NCBI RefSeq assembly: GCF_030068445.1
Contig: NZ_JAQPOK010000004.1
Location: 1 to 64,000 of the forward strand
DNA length: 64,000 nucleotides
DNA from: Roseofilum halophilum BLCC-M91
GTDB taxonomy: Bacteria > Cyanobacteriota > Cyanobacteriia > Cyanobacteriales > Desertifilaceae
Reading direction: 5' to 3'
The notes beneath the pieces are model-generated. The model was not told the origin of the DNA. It did no database searches and saw nothing but the letters and a program-made list of their open reading frames with translations. Shown here one piece after another: positions 24,531 to 33,601 of this stretch. The translations under genes and the position numbers were made by a program. Numbering within the stretch: position 1 is the stretch's first letter; the number at the start of each line of letters is the position of its first letter.

Positions 24531-25400
24531 ATGAATCAACAACTCGCTTTTTTAGGACTCGGAGTCATGGGTGGGCCCATGAGCGCTAACCTAGCTCGTG
24601 CTGGATACGCCATCAAAGGATGGAATCGTACCCCCGATCGCCCAGGAGTGAAAATTGCTCTAGAGGCAGGTGTAAACATTGTTTCCTCTATCCAAGAAGC
24701 AGTAGCCACAGCCGATATCATTTTCTCCTGTGTAGGTGATGTGCCCGACGTGGAGGAAGTCCTATGTGGTGCTGGCAGTGTGGCAGAATGGGCAAGACCG
24801 GGGACGCTGGTGGTGGATATGAGTACCATTGGCCCAAAAGCGGCACAGGCGATCGGCCAAACCCTATCCGCTAAAGATTTACACTTCTTAGATGCTCCCG
24901 TCTCTGGGGGAGATGTGGGGGCCCAAAACGGCACATTAACCATCATGGTGGGAGCAAATGAAGCCGATTTTCAGGACTGCCTACCCTTCTTTGAAATCAT
25001 GGGAAAATCCATCCACCTCTGTGGCCCTGTCGGCAGTGGCCAAGCCGTTAAACTCTGTAATCAAGTCCTTTGCTCGGCTAATTTAATTGGTTTATGCGAA
25101 GCCATCAAACTTGCCCAAAAACAGAACATTGACCCCAATTTAATTGTCGAAGTCTGTAGTGGGGGTGCGGCCGGTTCTTGGGCCCTATCCAATCTTGGCC
25201 CTAAAATTAATCAGTCCGATTTTGCTCCTGGTTTTGCCATCAAGCATATTTTAAAAGACTTGCGCTTGGTTCTAGAAATGCTTGAAAACCAAGAATTTCC
25301 CGGAACCGAGTTAGCTAATCAATACTTTAAGCAAGTTGAAACCTTAGAAAATGGAGGAGAATTGGGAACTCAGGCTATGATGAAAATTTATAACCCCTAG
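24531..25400 (+). CDS. NAD(P)-dependent beta-hydroxyacid dehydrogenase
   Basis: A 289-aa member of the 3-hydroxyisobutyrate dehydrogenase / glyoxylate-succinic semialdehyde reductase family. The dinucleotide motif FLGLGVMGGPMSANLARAGY opens the protein; NRTPDR after the second strand suggests NADP preference (Arg after Asn). DAPVSGGDVGAQNGTLTIMVGA is the substrate-binding block, and GSGQAVKLCNQV holds the catalytic Lys. The GLYR-type subgroup is likely, but the substrate is not proven. Confidence 0.9.
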   Translation: MNQQLAFLGLGVMGGPMSANLARAGYAIKGWNRTPDRPGVKIALEAGVNIVSSIQEAVATADIIFSCVGDVPDVEEVLCGAGSVAEWARPGTLVVDMSTIGPKAAQAIGQTLSAKDLHFLDAPVSGGDVGAQNGTLTIMVGANEADFQDCLPFFEIMGKSIHLCGPVGSGQAVKLCNQVLCSANLIGLCEAIKLAQKQNIDPNLIVEVCSGGAAGSWALSNLGPKINQSDFAPGFAIKHILKDLRLVLEMLENQEFPGTELANQYFKQVETLENGGELGTQAMMKIYNP

Positions 25401-25538
25401 GGTGCATTCCTTGGAAGATCAGGAAAAGGAATAGGGGTAGACGTTATGGCCACCATAACGATCAATTAGGGTCAACTAGGGTGGATTTCCTAGACTTGGA
25501 AAAACTGCCCCTACCAACCGGTCAACCGCTATCAGTCT

Positions 25539-27842
25539 ATGTCATCATCATCCCCAAAGCGCCCTTCCTTAACCACAGGGTTAGCTGCACTCAAGCATCG
25601 AAAGTATGAGCAGGCGATCGCCCACTTAAACGGTGTTTATACCAATGAATCGGAGGGCATTCGCAAAAGACGGGCCCAACAAGGATTAGTCATTGTCTAT
25701 CATAAACTCGGTCAAGGGCAAAAAGCGCTTAATTTATGCTACTTGCTCACCTACAGCCCGGATGCCACCTTCCAGACTTGGGCAAAAAAAACTTTACCGA
25801 AACTCAAGCATCAGTTCCCCGATCTTGAGCCATCAACCGATATCTCCCCGGATGCTCCCACGGATGCTTTGCCTGTTGCTCCTCCTCCAGTTCCTCAAGG
25901 GGAAGTGAAAGAAAACCCTCAGCCTGTATCCCTTTCCCCTGCTTCTCCAGAGGTGAGAACCTGGAAACAAGCGGGACGCGCTAAACGATGGGGTACGCTT
26001 CCAAAAACCTGGAAACTCGGATCGGAGAGGCGTTGGTTATGGGGTTTGCAAGGGATAACGGCGATCGCCTTTTTTGTCTGGATGGTGACTGTCGTTGAGA
26101 TCAGCTTTTCCCTAGTCCAGTATCTGCTCTCTCTGCTGCCCTTACTCAGTCCCTGGCAAATTCTCTATCGAGACCCCAGTTTATTCCTATTTATCTTCTC
26201 CTTATTAATTTTTATCGCCTCTCCAGCTCTGCTCTCTCTGCTGCTCAAAAAAGAGTATGAACTCGAACCCCTGAATCTAGAGCATCTGAAAACTATCCGC
26301 CCAGAATCTGCCACTGTGATTGAGCGCGTCTGTCGTCAACGTAAACTTCCTCCCCCGAAATTGGGAATTTTACCGACTGCCTTACCCCTAATTTTCACGT
26401 ATATTCAATATCCAATCGGTCACTTACGGCCTACGGGTTATATAGCGATCTCTCAGGGAATGCTCGATCGCCTGGACGATGATGAACTGGCTATCCTTTA
26501 CTCTACCCAACTTGCTCATATCCTTAACTGGGATTTTCTCCTGCTCTCTTGTTGTGTCTGTTTCTTACAACTTCCCTATAGCCTCTATTGGTCGGTGTCT
26601 AAATTGGGAGAGCGTTTGGCCGATCGCCTGGAGATCCCTCTACTAGAACTCACCATCAGAGGGCTATCGACCCTCTTAGCCAATCTCAGTTATACCTACT
26701 ATCATCTGTTCCGTCTCCCCCTCGTCTTACTCTCCCGATGGCGACTGCTCTATAGTGATGCCACAGCAGTGAGTATAACGGGTAACCCCAATGCCCTCAC
26801 CCGTGGACTGTTGAAACTGGCTCAAGGTTGGCACAGGGGCATGATGGACGCATCGAGTATCCCGGAAGTTCTAGAACGCTTCGATCTCTTGCTTCCCCTG
26901 GGAATAGAACAGGCGATCGCCATCGGGAATTTAGCCCCCAATCAACCCTTTGAACCGCTTCTCCAGTGGGATATACGCCATCCCTATCGCTACGGAGTCA
27001 CCCTGTTGAGTAGCCATGGACGGTTGGGCGATCGCCTGCAACGGTTAACGGATCTAGCCCGATTTTTCCGCTTAGAGACAGAGCTAGATCTGCCCTTTAT
27101 CCCTCCCCGTCGCTTCTCCTTACCCTCTGATTTTCAATCATGGCTCAAAGCAGGGGTGAATTTCATTATCAGCACTGGGATCGCCATTGATCGAGGGCTG
27201 CCCCTACTTCCTCGCGCCCTCTGTCAAGCGCTCATTTTGGGGATTGGATTTCGTCTACTGCTGATGCTGGTGGGGAAGATCGCCGATGTTTTCTATGTTG
27301 GTCAACTGGTTTGGCTCTCCCAAGATCAAGATGGGGATTTAATCACTGCCTGTTATTTGATTAGTTTCAGCCTGATCTTGATGTTTCAGATTAATCGCTT
27401 TTATCCGGAAGTACGCCCCATTAAGCATCAGCGCATCGATCGCTCAGATACCTTAACCGCCCTACAAACTGATGCTACCTTACCCCCCAAAAAGCGCGAA
27501 ATTATTCGCTTAGAGGGCAAACTCTGGGGGCGACGCGGGGTTCATAATGGCTTAGGACAGACGTTAATCCTACACTCTTCTGCGGGGTTGATTCGTTTAC
27601 GCCATTGCCCCCGTGTCAGTGTTTTCGGGGATTGGGGGATTAACATCGTTTGTCCCAAGGATTTGATCGGACAGTCCGTGAAGGTGGGGGGGTGGTTGCG
27701 TCGCGGCGCTGATTTGGCCGTGGATTTAGCCTATTTGGAGGGCAGATCCCAACTGGGAGCCTATAGTTATCATCCCCCGATCCTGTCTGTGGTGGCGATC
27801 GCCTCCGGACTTTGGGGCGCTTATCTGGTTTGGCAAACTTAA
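25539..27842 (+). CDS. TPR plus M48-like membrane protein with degenerate active site
   Basis: A 767-aa protein. The N terminus (about 1-90) is TPR-like (LAALKHRKYEQAIAHLNG), followed by a Pro-rich linker, membrane helices around 170-240, then a region laid out like M48/HtpX peptidases: PPKLGILPTALPLIFTY, AISQGMLDRLDDDELAILYSTQLAHILNWDF. The zinc motif HExxH reads TQLAH, so both the first His and the Glu are lost and proteolysis is unlikely. More membrane segments and a C-terminal beta-rich domain follow. Probably a non-catalytic cyanobacterial relative of HtpX. Confidence 0.75.
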   Translation: MSSSSPKRPSLTTGLAALKHRKYEQAIAHLNGVYTNESEGIRKRRAQQGLVIVYHKLGQGQKALNLCYLLTYSPDATFQTWAKKTLPKLKHQFPDLEPSTDISPDAPTDALPVAPPPVPQGEVKENPQPVSLSPASPEVRTWKQAGRAKRWGTLPKTWKLGSERRWLWGLQGITAIAFFVWMVTVVEISFSLVQYLLSLLPLLSPWQILYRDPSLFLFIFSLLIFIASPALLSLLLKKEYELEPLNLEHLKTIRPESATVIERVCRQRKLPPPKLGILPTALPLIFTYIQYPIGHLRPTGYIAISQGMLDRLDDDELAILYSTQLAHILNWDFLLLSCCVCFLQLPYSLYWSVSKLGERLADRLEIPLLELTIRGLSTLLANLSYTYYHLFRLPLVLLSRWRLLYSDATAVSITGNPNALTRGLLKLAQGWHRGMMDASSIPEVLERFDLLLPLGIEQAIAIGNLAPNQPFEPLLQWDIRHPYRYGVTLLSSHGRLGDRLQRLTDLARFFRLETELDLPFIPPRRFSLPSDFQSWLKAGVNFIISTGIAIDRGLPLLPRALCQALILGIGFRLLLMLVGKIADVFYVGQLVWLSQDQDGDLITACYLISFSLILMFQINRFYPEVRPIKHQRIDRSDTLTALQTDATLPPKKREIIRLEGKLWGRRGVHNGLGQTLILHSSAGLIRLRHCPRVSVFGDWGINIVCPKDLIGQSVKVGGWLRRGADLAVDLAYLEGRSQLGAYSYHPPILSVVAIASGLWGAYLVWQT

Positions 27843-28003
27843 TGTAAAGATATTTGGCGAGATTTGAATCGATGTGTTACATTTCTTAACAAGAAGACTC
27901 AAGCCAGAACAGTCAATCAACCTAGCGATCGACAATCGATCAACCATAGTGCAGGATGGGCTGCTTTGGAATCATGTGTTCTTCCTCCCAACACAGCAAG
28001 TTG

Positions 28004-28031
28004 ACCAGCCGCACAACCGGCTGGTTTTTAC
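28004..28031 (+). terminator. Hairpin with T-run
   Basis: ACCAGCCG (28004-28011) pairs with CGGCTGGT (28018-28025) around a 6-base loop and is followed by TTTTT. It looks like a Rho-independent terminator, 160 bases after the M48-like gene; whether it ends that transcript or a small RNA starting in between is open. Confidence 0.65.
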
Positions 28032-28166
28032 TATCCGTTAGCCAGAGAATGAGGAAAATTTCAGCACAAGGGGATGACAAATTCTCTAACTTAAGGGTAA
28101 AATAATTGAGTTTTGGGTAGCTCCATCTGCCAAAACGTGATAGGTTAAATATGGCATGAAGTAAAC

Positions 28167-28310
28167 ATGGTAGAGCCACCTAAAGAAGATAAATATGTGC
28201 TCGATCGCGATAGGAATATCCGGAAAATTTATAGTGACTCCAAAGGGAAAACCCGGCTCTTCCTTTTCCGAGTCTTCGGAATCGATAAAGCCTGCCATGA
28301 GACTCAATGA
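28167..28310 (+). CDS. Possible 47-aa small protein
   Basis: An ATG-started frame reading MVEPPKEDKYVLDRDRNIRK ... FGIDKACHETQ. Its composition is protein-like (charged, no bias), and it contains a GATCGCGAT HIP1-like site. No ribosome site is visible and no family was recognised. Offered only as a candidate. Confidence 0.25.
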   Translation: MVEPPKEDKYVLDRDRNIRKIYSDSKGKTRLFLFRVFGIDKACHETQ

Positions 28311-28477
28311 GCAACGAGATGCCTAACCCAATTCCAATAGTAAAGGTTTACCAACGAGGTGAATATTTTACTGTGTTTGCCAATCGTCTTCAGTGTGTCG
28401 AACGCTACATCAGCGATCGATACACGAGGTCATGCCATGTCTATAGTTAACTCAGACTAAATAGGGAGGTCTTATCA

Positions 28478-28939
28478 ATGTCTGTTCGGTTATACGTTGG
28501 TAACTTACCGAAAGAAACGGAAAAGCAAGAGCTAGAAGCCGTTTTTGCTGAAACAGAACCCAAAGTTTCCACCAAGGTCATTACAGACCGTAAGACAGGA
28601 AAATGTCGCGGATTTGGGTTTGTGACGGTTAAAAATGAAGAGCAAGCCGACCAAATTATTGAGCAATTTAACGGTTATTTGCTCAACGAGAATGCCCTCA
28701 AAATTGAAAAAGCCCAGCCTCGGAACAAGGGTAAAGAGGGGGGAAGTGCCGAGGGTGGATCGGTTTCGAGTGGTTCGACTGCCAGTTCAAGTGGTGGCGG
28801 AAACCGCAAGAAAAATAAATCCAAGAAAAGCTCTTCTGGTTCTAGCCAAGATAGCGGTTCCATTCAACCCGATCCTCGTTGGGCTGCGGATCTGGAGAAA
28901 CTTAAAGAAATGCTGGCAGCACAAACAGCTAAAAATTAG
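28478..28939 (+). CDS. RRM-type RNA-binding protein (cyanobacterial Rbp)
   Basis: A 153-aa protein: one RNA recognition motif (residues 2-82) with RNP2 RLYVGNL and RNP1 CRGFGFVTV, then a Gly/Ser/Lys-rich flexible tail and a C-terminal helix (DPRWAADLEKLKEMLAAQ). Rbp proteins bind RNA, are often cold-induced, and help target photosynthesis mRNAs. The Gly-rich tail places it with the tailed Rbp class. Strong ribosome site GGGAGGT 11 bases before ATG. Ends at the hairpin 28969-28995. Confidence 0.93.
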   Translation: MSVRLYVGNLPKETEKQELEAVFAETEPKVSTKVITDRKTGKCRGFGFVTVKNEEQADQIIEQFNGYLLNENALKIEKAQPRNKGKEGGSAEGGSVSSGSTASSSGGGNRKKNKSKKSSSGSSQDSGSIQPDPRWAADLEKLKEMLAAQTAKN

Positions 28940-28968
28940 CCCAGTTTTACCAGCACTGCTTGCTGACG

Positions 28969-29000
28969 AAGGTAAAGGAATGAATCCTTTACCTTTATTT
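28969..29000. terminator. Bidirectional terminator between rbp and a response regulator
   Basis: AAGGTAAAGGA (28969-28979) and TCCTTTACCTT (28985-28995) form a perfect 11-bp stem with a 5-base loop, followed by TATTT. It lies between two convergent genes and can serve both. Confidence 0.75.
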
Positions 29001-29001
29001 G

Positions 29002-29433
29002 CTATTGGCTTTGATCGATAAAACCCTGGACAATATCTTGTAGGGTTTGGGCATCAAAAGGCTTAGTCAGATACTGAGTGGCTCCAGCGAGTTGCCCTTG
29101 TACTTTATCAAACGGGCTATCCCGCGCCGTCACCATAACAATAGGAAGGGATTCAAACTCAGGGATACTGCGAATCGTGCGGCACAGTTCAAGACCATCA
29201 ACCCCTGGCATGGAAACATCGAGTAAAACCAGAGTGATGGATTCATTATAAATCAGATTTAAGGCATCTACAGCATTATCAGCAGTTAAAACCTCTACGC
29301 CTCGATCCTTGAGTGCATTTTGAATCGATTTTTGGACGATCGCACTGTCGTCAACGGTAAGAACTTTCGGTGCAGATGGCGGAGTTGTGAACAACACGGT
29401 TGCCTCATCACGTACAGATTTAGGAATCCTCAC
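29002..29433 (-). CDS. Single-domain response regulator (CheY/PatA-type receiver)
   Basis: A 143-aa protein consisting of one receiver domain after a 15-residue leader. Acidic pocket in LTVDDSAIVQ, phospho-acceptor Asp in VLLDVSMPGVDG, Thr in VMVTARDSP and Lys in YLTKPFD are all present. With no output domain it would act by protein contact. Its partner kinase is not next to it. Confidence 0.93.
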   Translation of the reverse strand: MRIPKSVRDEATVLFTTPPSAPKVLTVDDSAIVQKSIQNALKDRGVEVLTADNAVDALNLIYNESITLVLLDVSMPGVDGLELCRTIRSIPEFESLPIVMVTARDSPFDKVQGQLAGATQYLTKPFDAQTLQDIVQGFIDQSQ

Positions 29434-29522
29434 AAGGGAAATTGGGTGAGTTTGGGAAATTTTAAGTCAAACCCTTGACAAATCCCTAGCACTTAAGGTT
29501 ATCATATCAAAGGTGAAGGCAA

Positions 29523-29594
29523 TGGGGTGTAGCCAAGCGGTAAGGCAGCGGGTTTTGGTCCCGCCATTCCTAGGTTCGAATCCTAGCACCCCAG
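29523..29594 (+). tRNA. tRNA-Gln (anticodon TTG)
   Basis: A complete cloverleaf: acceptor TGGGGTG/CACCCCA with discriminator G, D-arm GCC...GGC, anticodon stem GCGGG/CCCGC with loop TTTTGGT (anticodon TTG, Gln), variable CATTC, and T-arm CTAGG-TTCGAAT-CCTAG. The CCA end is not encoded. Confidence 0.97.
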
Positions 29595-29724
29595 TTTTAA
29601 CATCATAGATACAACAGAGAATTAGGGAAATCCTTAATTAAAGTTCGCGATCAAAGTTCGCGATCCTGCAACGGCAGGCGATCGCCTGTTATCCTGGCCG
29701 GTAGTGTTGTAGCCAGCAAGCATT

Positions 29725-30495
29725 ATGGACATTCCAGAGGTTCTCGCCCTAGATTTTGATGGGGTATTGTGTGATGGATTAATCGAGTATTTTCAAACCG
29801 CTTGGCAAACCTATAGTCAGGTATGGATGGTGGGTGAGAATCCTCCCCCAGAGGGAATGGCAGAACGATTCTATCGACTGCGCCCGGTGATTGAAACGGG
29901 TTGGGAAATGCCGGTGTTGATCCGAGCAATGGTGGAGGGAACTTCCTCAGAGGAGATTTTAGTTAATTGGCGCGGGATCTGCGAGCAAATTATGACTAGA
30001 GATGGACTCAAGGCTGGGGAACTTATGGATCGGGTTGATGGTAGACGCGATCGCCAAATCCAAACGAATCGTTCAGACTGGTTAGCCCTGCACCGATTTT
30101 ATCCCGGAATTGCGCCCCAACTGCGATCGCTCTTGGCTAACCCAGATCTGGAACTGGCAATCGTCACCACCAAAGAAGCCCGGTTTGCCCAAGAATTGCT
30201 ACAAATGGCAGAAATTGACTTTCCGGGCGATCGCATCATTGGCAAAAGCATCAAGCGCCCCAAAACCGAAACCCTACTCACATTCAACCCCGCAGAAAAA
30301 CGGATTTGGTTTATCGAAGATCGCTGGAAAACCCTGCTTTCTGTAGCCCAACATCCCCAATTAACCTCCGTAGAACTCTTCCTCGCCACCTGGGGCTACA
30401 ATACAGAAGCTGAAAAACAAGCCGCCAGCGCCCACCCTCGCATTCATTCCCTATCCCTAGAAACCTTTAGCCAACCCTTAAACCATTGGCTCTAA
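29725..30495 (+). CDS. HAD-superfamily hydrolase
   Basis: A 256-aa protein. Motif I is LALDFDGVLCDG (nucleophile Asp and general-acid Asp), motif II the Thr in AIVTTKEARF, a Lys occurs in GKSIKRPKTE, and motif III is the acidic pair WFIEDRWKTL. It is a phosphatase-like HAD protein of the common cyanobacterial type; the substrate is unknown. It follows tRNA-Gln and precedes nurA by about 50 bp in the same direction. Confidence 0.88.
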   Translation: MDIPEVLALDFDGVLCDGLIEYFQTAWQTYSQVWMVGENPPPEGMAERFYRLRPVIETGWEMPVLIRAMVEGTSSEEILVNWRGICEQIMTRDGLKAGELMDRVDGRRDRQIQTNRSDWLALHRFYPGIAPQLRSLLANPDLELAIVTTKEARFAQELLQMAEIDFPGDRIIGKSIKRPKTETLLTFNPAEKRIWFIEDRWKTLLSVAQHPQLTSVELFLATWGYNTEAEKQAASAHPRIHSLSLETFSQPLNHWL

Positions 30496-30547
30496 CTTCT
30501 TTAACTAATTTCTTCTATATATAACTCATTTAGGTTTGCTATATATT

Positions 30548-31735
30548 ATGCTCGATTTTAATAAACTTGCTCGTCAGATGGAAGGTATCAGCCAACATCT
30601 GCAAGACGAAGCCACCGCCACCCAGAAACGACTCAACCGCGCTAGAGAAACCCTAGCTCAAGCGAGCGATCGCCTAGATGAGTTAATCTCTTCCTATGAG
30701 CAATGGTCGAGTCATTTTAGCTTTAATGCCGCCTTTCCCATCGAACCCTTAGATACAGTCGTCAATATCCAGAGCGCCCCTCGAGTCCATAGTGTCATCT
30801 CTACCGACGGTTCCCAGATGGCTCCCTCTCACCATGAAATTGCCTATTGCTATCTGATCAATACGGGACAGGTGGTTTTACACTACGGCCAAAATCTTGC
30901 CCCCATTCTCGACAGTTTACCCGAAGCCTTTTATCGCCCAGAAGATCTTTATGTCTCTCGCCAATGGGGAATTCGCACGGATGAATGGATGGCCTATCGG
31001 CGCACGGTATCGGAGGCGACGGTATTGGCAGAATTGGGGGAGAGCGTCACTTCTGAAGATGGGGGAAAATTGCCCAAACTGGCGATGGTGGATGGTTCCC
31101 TGATTTATTGGCATTTAGAACCCCTACCGGTTGAAGCCCGCGATCGCATTTTGCCCCCCATTTTAGAAGCTTGGGAAACCCTGCAACGCCATCGTATTCC
31201 CCTGGTTGGCTATTTGAGTTCGTCTCGCAGTGGGGAGGCGCTTAATTTTCTCCGTCTTGCCCACTGCCCTTATCCCCAACCCAATTGTGCCAGTCACTGC
31301 GGTGGAAAGACGGATAAGGCTCCCTGTCAAGGGTTACATCCCCTGCGGGATAGTTCCGTCTGGGGCAGTTTACTGCAACCGGGACAGCGCAGTGGTTTGT
31401 GGCGGTCGTCGGCACGAATTTTAGAGCAATATCGGGAACAGGTGGTGTATTTTTGTTATCTCCATGTGGGCAAAGAGATTGCCCGTGTGGAGTTTCCCCA
31501 ATGGGTGGTTGAAGATGCCCAATTATTGCAGCAGTCCTTAAGTTTAACCCTTGCACAAGTGGCGAAGGGCTATGGTTATCCGGTAGCCTTAGCGGAAGCT
31601 CATAATCAAGCAGTGGTGCGGGGAGGCGATCGCCATCGGTTTTTCGTATTGTTGGAGCAACAGATGATTAAATCTGGTTTGAAAAATATTGGCACATCCT
31701 ATAAGGAAGCCCGTAAGCGTGGTTCGATCGCCTAA
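30548..31735 (+). CDS. nurA: NurA-domain nuclease
   Basis: A 395-aa protein with the NurA fold. VISTDGSQMAPS and LAMVDGSLIYWHLE hold the two conserved Asp of the metal site, followed by the SSRSGEALNFLRL block, and AEAHNQAVVRGGDRHRFF near the end. NurA is a 5'-3' DNA nuclease first known from archaeal HerA-NurA end resection; in cyanobacteria its partner is not settled and none is adjacent. A four-Cys cluster (CPYPQPNCASHCGG...C) near residue 245 may bind zinc. I start at ATG 30548, not the TTG at 30536. Confidence 0.85.
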   Translation: MLDFNKLARQMEGISQHLQDEATATQKRLNRARETLAQASDRLDELISSYEQWSSHFSFNAAFPIEPLDTVVNIQSAPRVHSVISTDGSQMAPSHHEIAYCYLINTGQVVLHYGQNLAPILDSLPEAFYRPEDLYVSRQWGIRTDEWMAYRRTVSEATVLAELGESVTSEDGGKLPKLAMVDGSLIYWHLEPLPVEARDRILPPILEAWETLQRHRIPLVGYLSSSRSGEALNFLRLAHCPYPQPNCASHCGGKTDKAPCQGLHPLRDSSVWGSLLQPGQRSGLWRSSARILEQYREQVVYFCYLHVGKEIARVEFPQWVVEDAQLLQQSLSLTLAQVAKGYGYPVALAEAHNQAVVRGGDRHRFFVLLEQQMIKSGLKNIGTSYKEARKRGSIA

Positions 31736-31750
31736 TCGATCATCAAGCGA

Positions 31751-31990
31751 TCAGAATTCGGGATCTTCGCTCAAGGTCTCAATCAGAAGATCCATTTGCG
31801 ATCGCTTTTGAGCCAGAAAGCTTTCACACTGTTTGAGATATTCTACAGCGAGAGTAAATTGATCGAAAACTTCAGCCAAGTCCATATCTCCAGCTTCCAT
31901 TTGGCTGATAATAGCTTCAACTTGGGCAACGGTTTCTTCATAATTCCAGTCCGATTGAGGTGTGGAGTTACTTTTGGAGGATTTAGGCAT
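31751..31990 (-). CDS. xseB: Exodeoxyribonuclease VII small subunit
   Basis: A 79-aa two-helix protein; WNYEETVAQVEAIISQMEAGDMDLAEVFDQFTLAVEYLKQCESFL is the XseB signature, with the last helix leading into a short acidic tail. It wraps around XseA to form active exonuclease VII, which degrades single-stranded DNA. It lies downstream of xseA on the same strand, with 239 bases between them. Confidence 0.93.
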   Translation of the reverse strand: MPKSSKSNSTPQSDWNYEETVAQVEAIISQMEAGDMDLAEVFDQFTLAVEYLKQCESFLAQKRSQMDLLIETLSEDPEF

Positions 31991-32229
31991 AATAAACCTG
32001 AAGAGGTGAAGTGAGTTTACGGTAGGACAGGGGATCGTTAGATATTAACAGTTCTCGATCTACCCCTATTGGCCGTCACCCATATGAATAGCTTAAGACG
32101 CTCAGTTGTTTTAAGTAAGTCCTAGCGAATACATTCTCCTTGCCCTCAGCAACCAGTGAATCGCTATCTATAAAGGTCTGGAACAATTCACGGATGGATA
32201 AAACAGGACGTAAAATAATGAGCCGATCC

Positions 32230-33462
32230 TCAAGGGAGGGTATCAATAATTTTAACCTTGACTTTACCTTGACCGAATTCAATCGATAATTCTTCTTCCA
32301 ATTCTAGAGAATCTATCGAACGAACAATCTCACCGTTTTCGTTGCGAACTAGAGCATATCCCCGTTTCAAGACATTATGAGGGTCAAGGGTGGCCAGTTT
32401 TTGGCGCAAATAATCACATTTTTGGCTTTGTTGTTGCAGCGCTCCGAGACTCAGTTGAATCAGTTGACGGCGTTCCCAGTCTAGGGTTTGTTGTTCCCGT
32501 GCAATTTGTTGATCCGGTTGTAGACGATGCAGACGGTTACGCAGGAGATTGAGTTGATGTTGATGTTGGTCGAAATAGGTTTGAGCGACCTTAATTAAGG
32601 ACAGAGTACGATCTTGATGTTCGCTCAGGAGGGTAGATAGTTGGGGGATGGCAAGATCGGCAGCAGCAGTCGGGGTGTGGACATGGAGATCGGCGGCTAA
32701 ATCGGCAAGGGATTCGTCGCGCTGATGGCCAATACCAGAAATAATGGGAATGGGACAAGCGGCGATCGCCTTTACCACTCGTTCATCATTAAACGCGGCT
32801 AAATCTTCCGTTGCTCCTCCACCTCTGGCTACAATAATCACTTGCGCTCGACCATCGGTTTGTACTCGTTGAATGGCGCTAACAATGGAGCCTGGGGATT
32901 GTTTTCCTTGCACTAAAGCGGGACAAAAGAGGACATGCAAGCCTGGATAGCGCCGCTTTAGGGTGCGTTGAATATCACCCCAGGCGGCGGCTTGAGGTGA
33001 GGTAATCACGGCGATAATTTGGGGATGGGGAGGAATGGGTTGTTTGCGATCGGCATCAAAATAGCCTTCCTTTGCTAGGCGATCGCGTAATTGCCGATAA
33101 CGCAGCGCTTGTAAGCCCTCTCCCCCCGGCAGCACTTGATTGACCATTAATTGATATTGGCCTCTAGGGGGATAGATCCGCAGAGTTCCCAACACCACAA
33201 TTTTAGCCCCTGAAGTGGGTTCAGTCATCAGTCGAGACAGGGCATAGTTCCAGACTACACAATTAAGGCTTGCTTTTACTTCTGGATCTTGTAGCGTGAA
33301 AAACAAGCCACTGCTATATTGACTGGCGCTGGAGACTTCACCCGTAATCCAAATTTGCTGAAGGTATTCATCTCCTTCTAAACGGTTTTGCAAATACCGG
33401 GTGAATTCACTCACTGAAACAGCTCTTTCAGGCACTAATAAGTTAGGTAAGGGAAACGTCAT
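32230..33462 (-). CDS. xseA: Exodeoxyribonuclease VII large subunit
   Basis: A 410-aa catalytic subunit. An N-terminal OB-fold (residues about 10-105; VSVSEFTRYLQNRLEGDE) is followed by the catalytic domain with AVITSPQAAAWGDI, IIVARGGGATEDLAAFNDE and PIISGIGHQRDESLADLAAD, then a long coiled coil (about 280-360) that holds XseB, and KRGYALVRNENG near the C terminus. All expected blocks are present. Confidence 0.96.
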   Translation of the reverse strand: MTFPLPNLLVPERAVSVSEFTRYLQNRLEGDEYLQQIWITGEVSSASQYSSGLFFTLQDPEVKASLNCVVWNYALSRLMTEPTSGAKIVVLGTLRIYPPRGQYQLMVNQVLPGGEGLQALRYRQLRDRLAKEGYFDADRKQPIPPHPQIIAVITSPQAAAWGDIQRTLKRRYPGLHVLFCPALVQGKQSPGSIVSAIQRVQTDGRAQVIIVARGGGATEDLAAFNDERVVKAIAACPIPIISGIGHQRDESLADLAADLHVHTPTAAADLAIPQLSTLLSEHQDRTLSLIKVAQTYFDQHQHQLNLLRNRLHRLQPDQQIAREQQTLDWERRQLIQLSLGALQQQSQKCDYLRQKLATLDPHNVLKRGYALVRNENGEIVRSIDSLELEEELSIEFGQGKVKVKIIDTLP

Positions 33463-33601
33463 GATGATTAATTTAAGACCAATTTAAGAGAACCTAAGCG
33501 TTCTTTTCACAAGATAACAGATAGTGAAGTTTTCTTTACCTTTCCCCTAGAGGGCAAGCCCCTTGAGTTACGCTACAAATGTACCAATCTCCTCAGCGAT
33601 C

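Larger units (their letters stand above)
27843..28477. other. 635-base intergenic region
   Basis: No gene is clear here. It contains a terminator-like hairpin at 28004-28031, a short plus-strand frame at 28167-28310, and on the minus strand an ATG (27975) preceded by GGGAGGAAG that opens an 11-codon frame MIPKQPILHYG. The last 30 bases carry the ribosome site GGGAGGT for the RRM gene; its long leader may be regulatory, as for cold-induced RNA-binding proteins, but no conserved element was recognised. Confidence 0.5.

Noticed and set aside
27940..28179. 79-codon minus-strand frame
   Set aside because: Composition is not protein-like and it runs through the terminator hairpin; only its last 11 codons with their own ribosome site are mentioned as a possibility.
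32076..32229. Possible small gene between xseA and xseB
   Set aside because: A minus-strand frame exists but has no start outside xseA and no recognisable motif.
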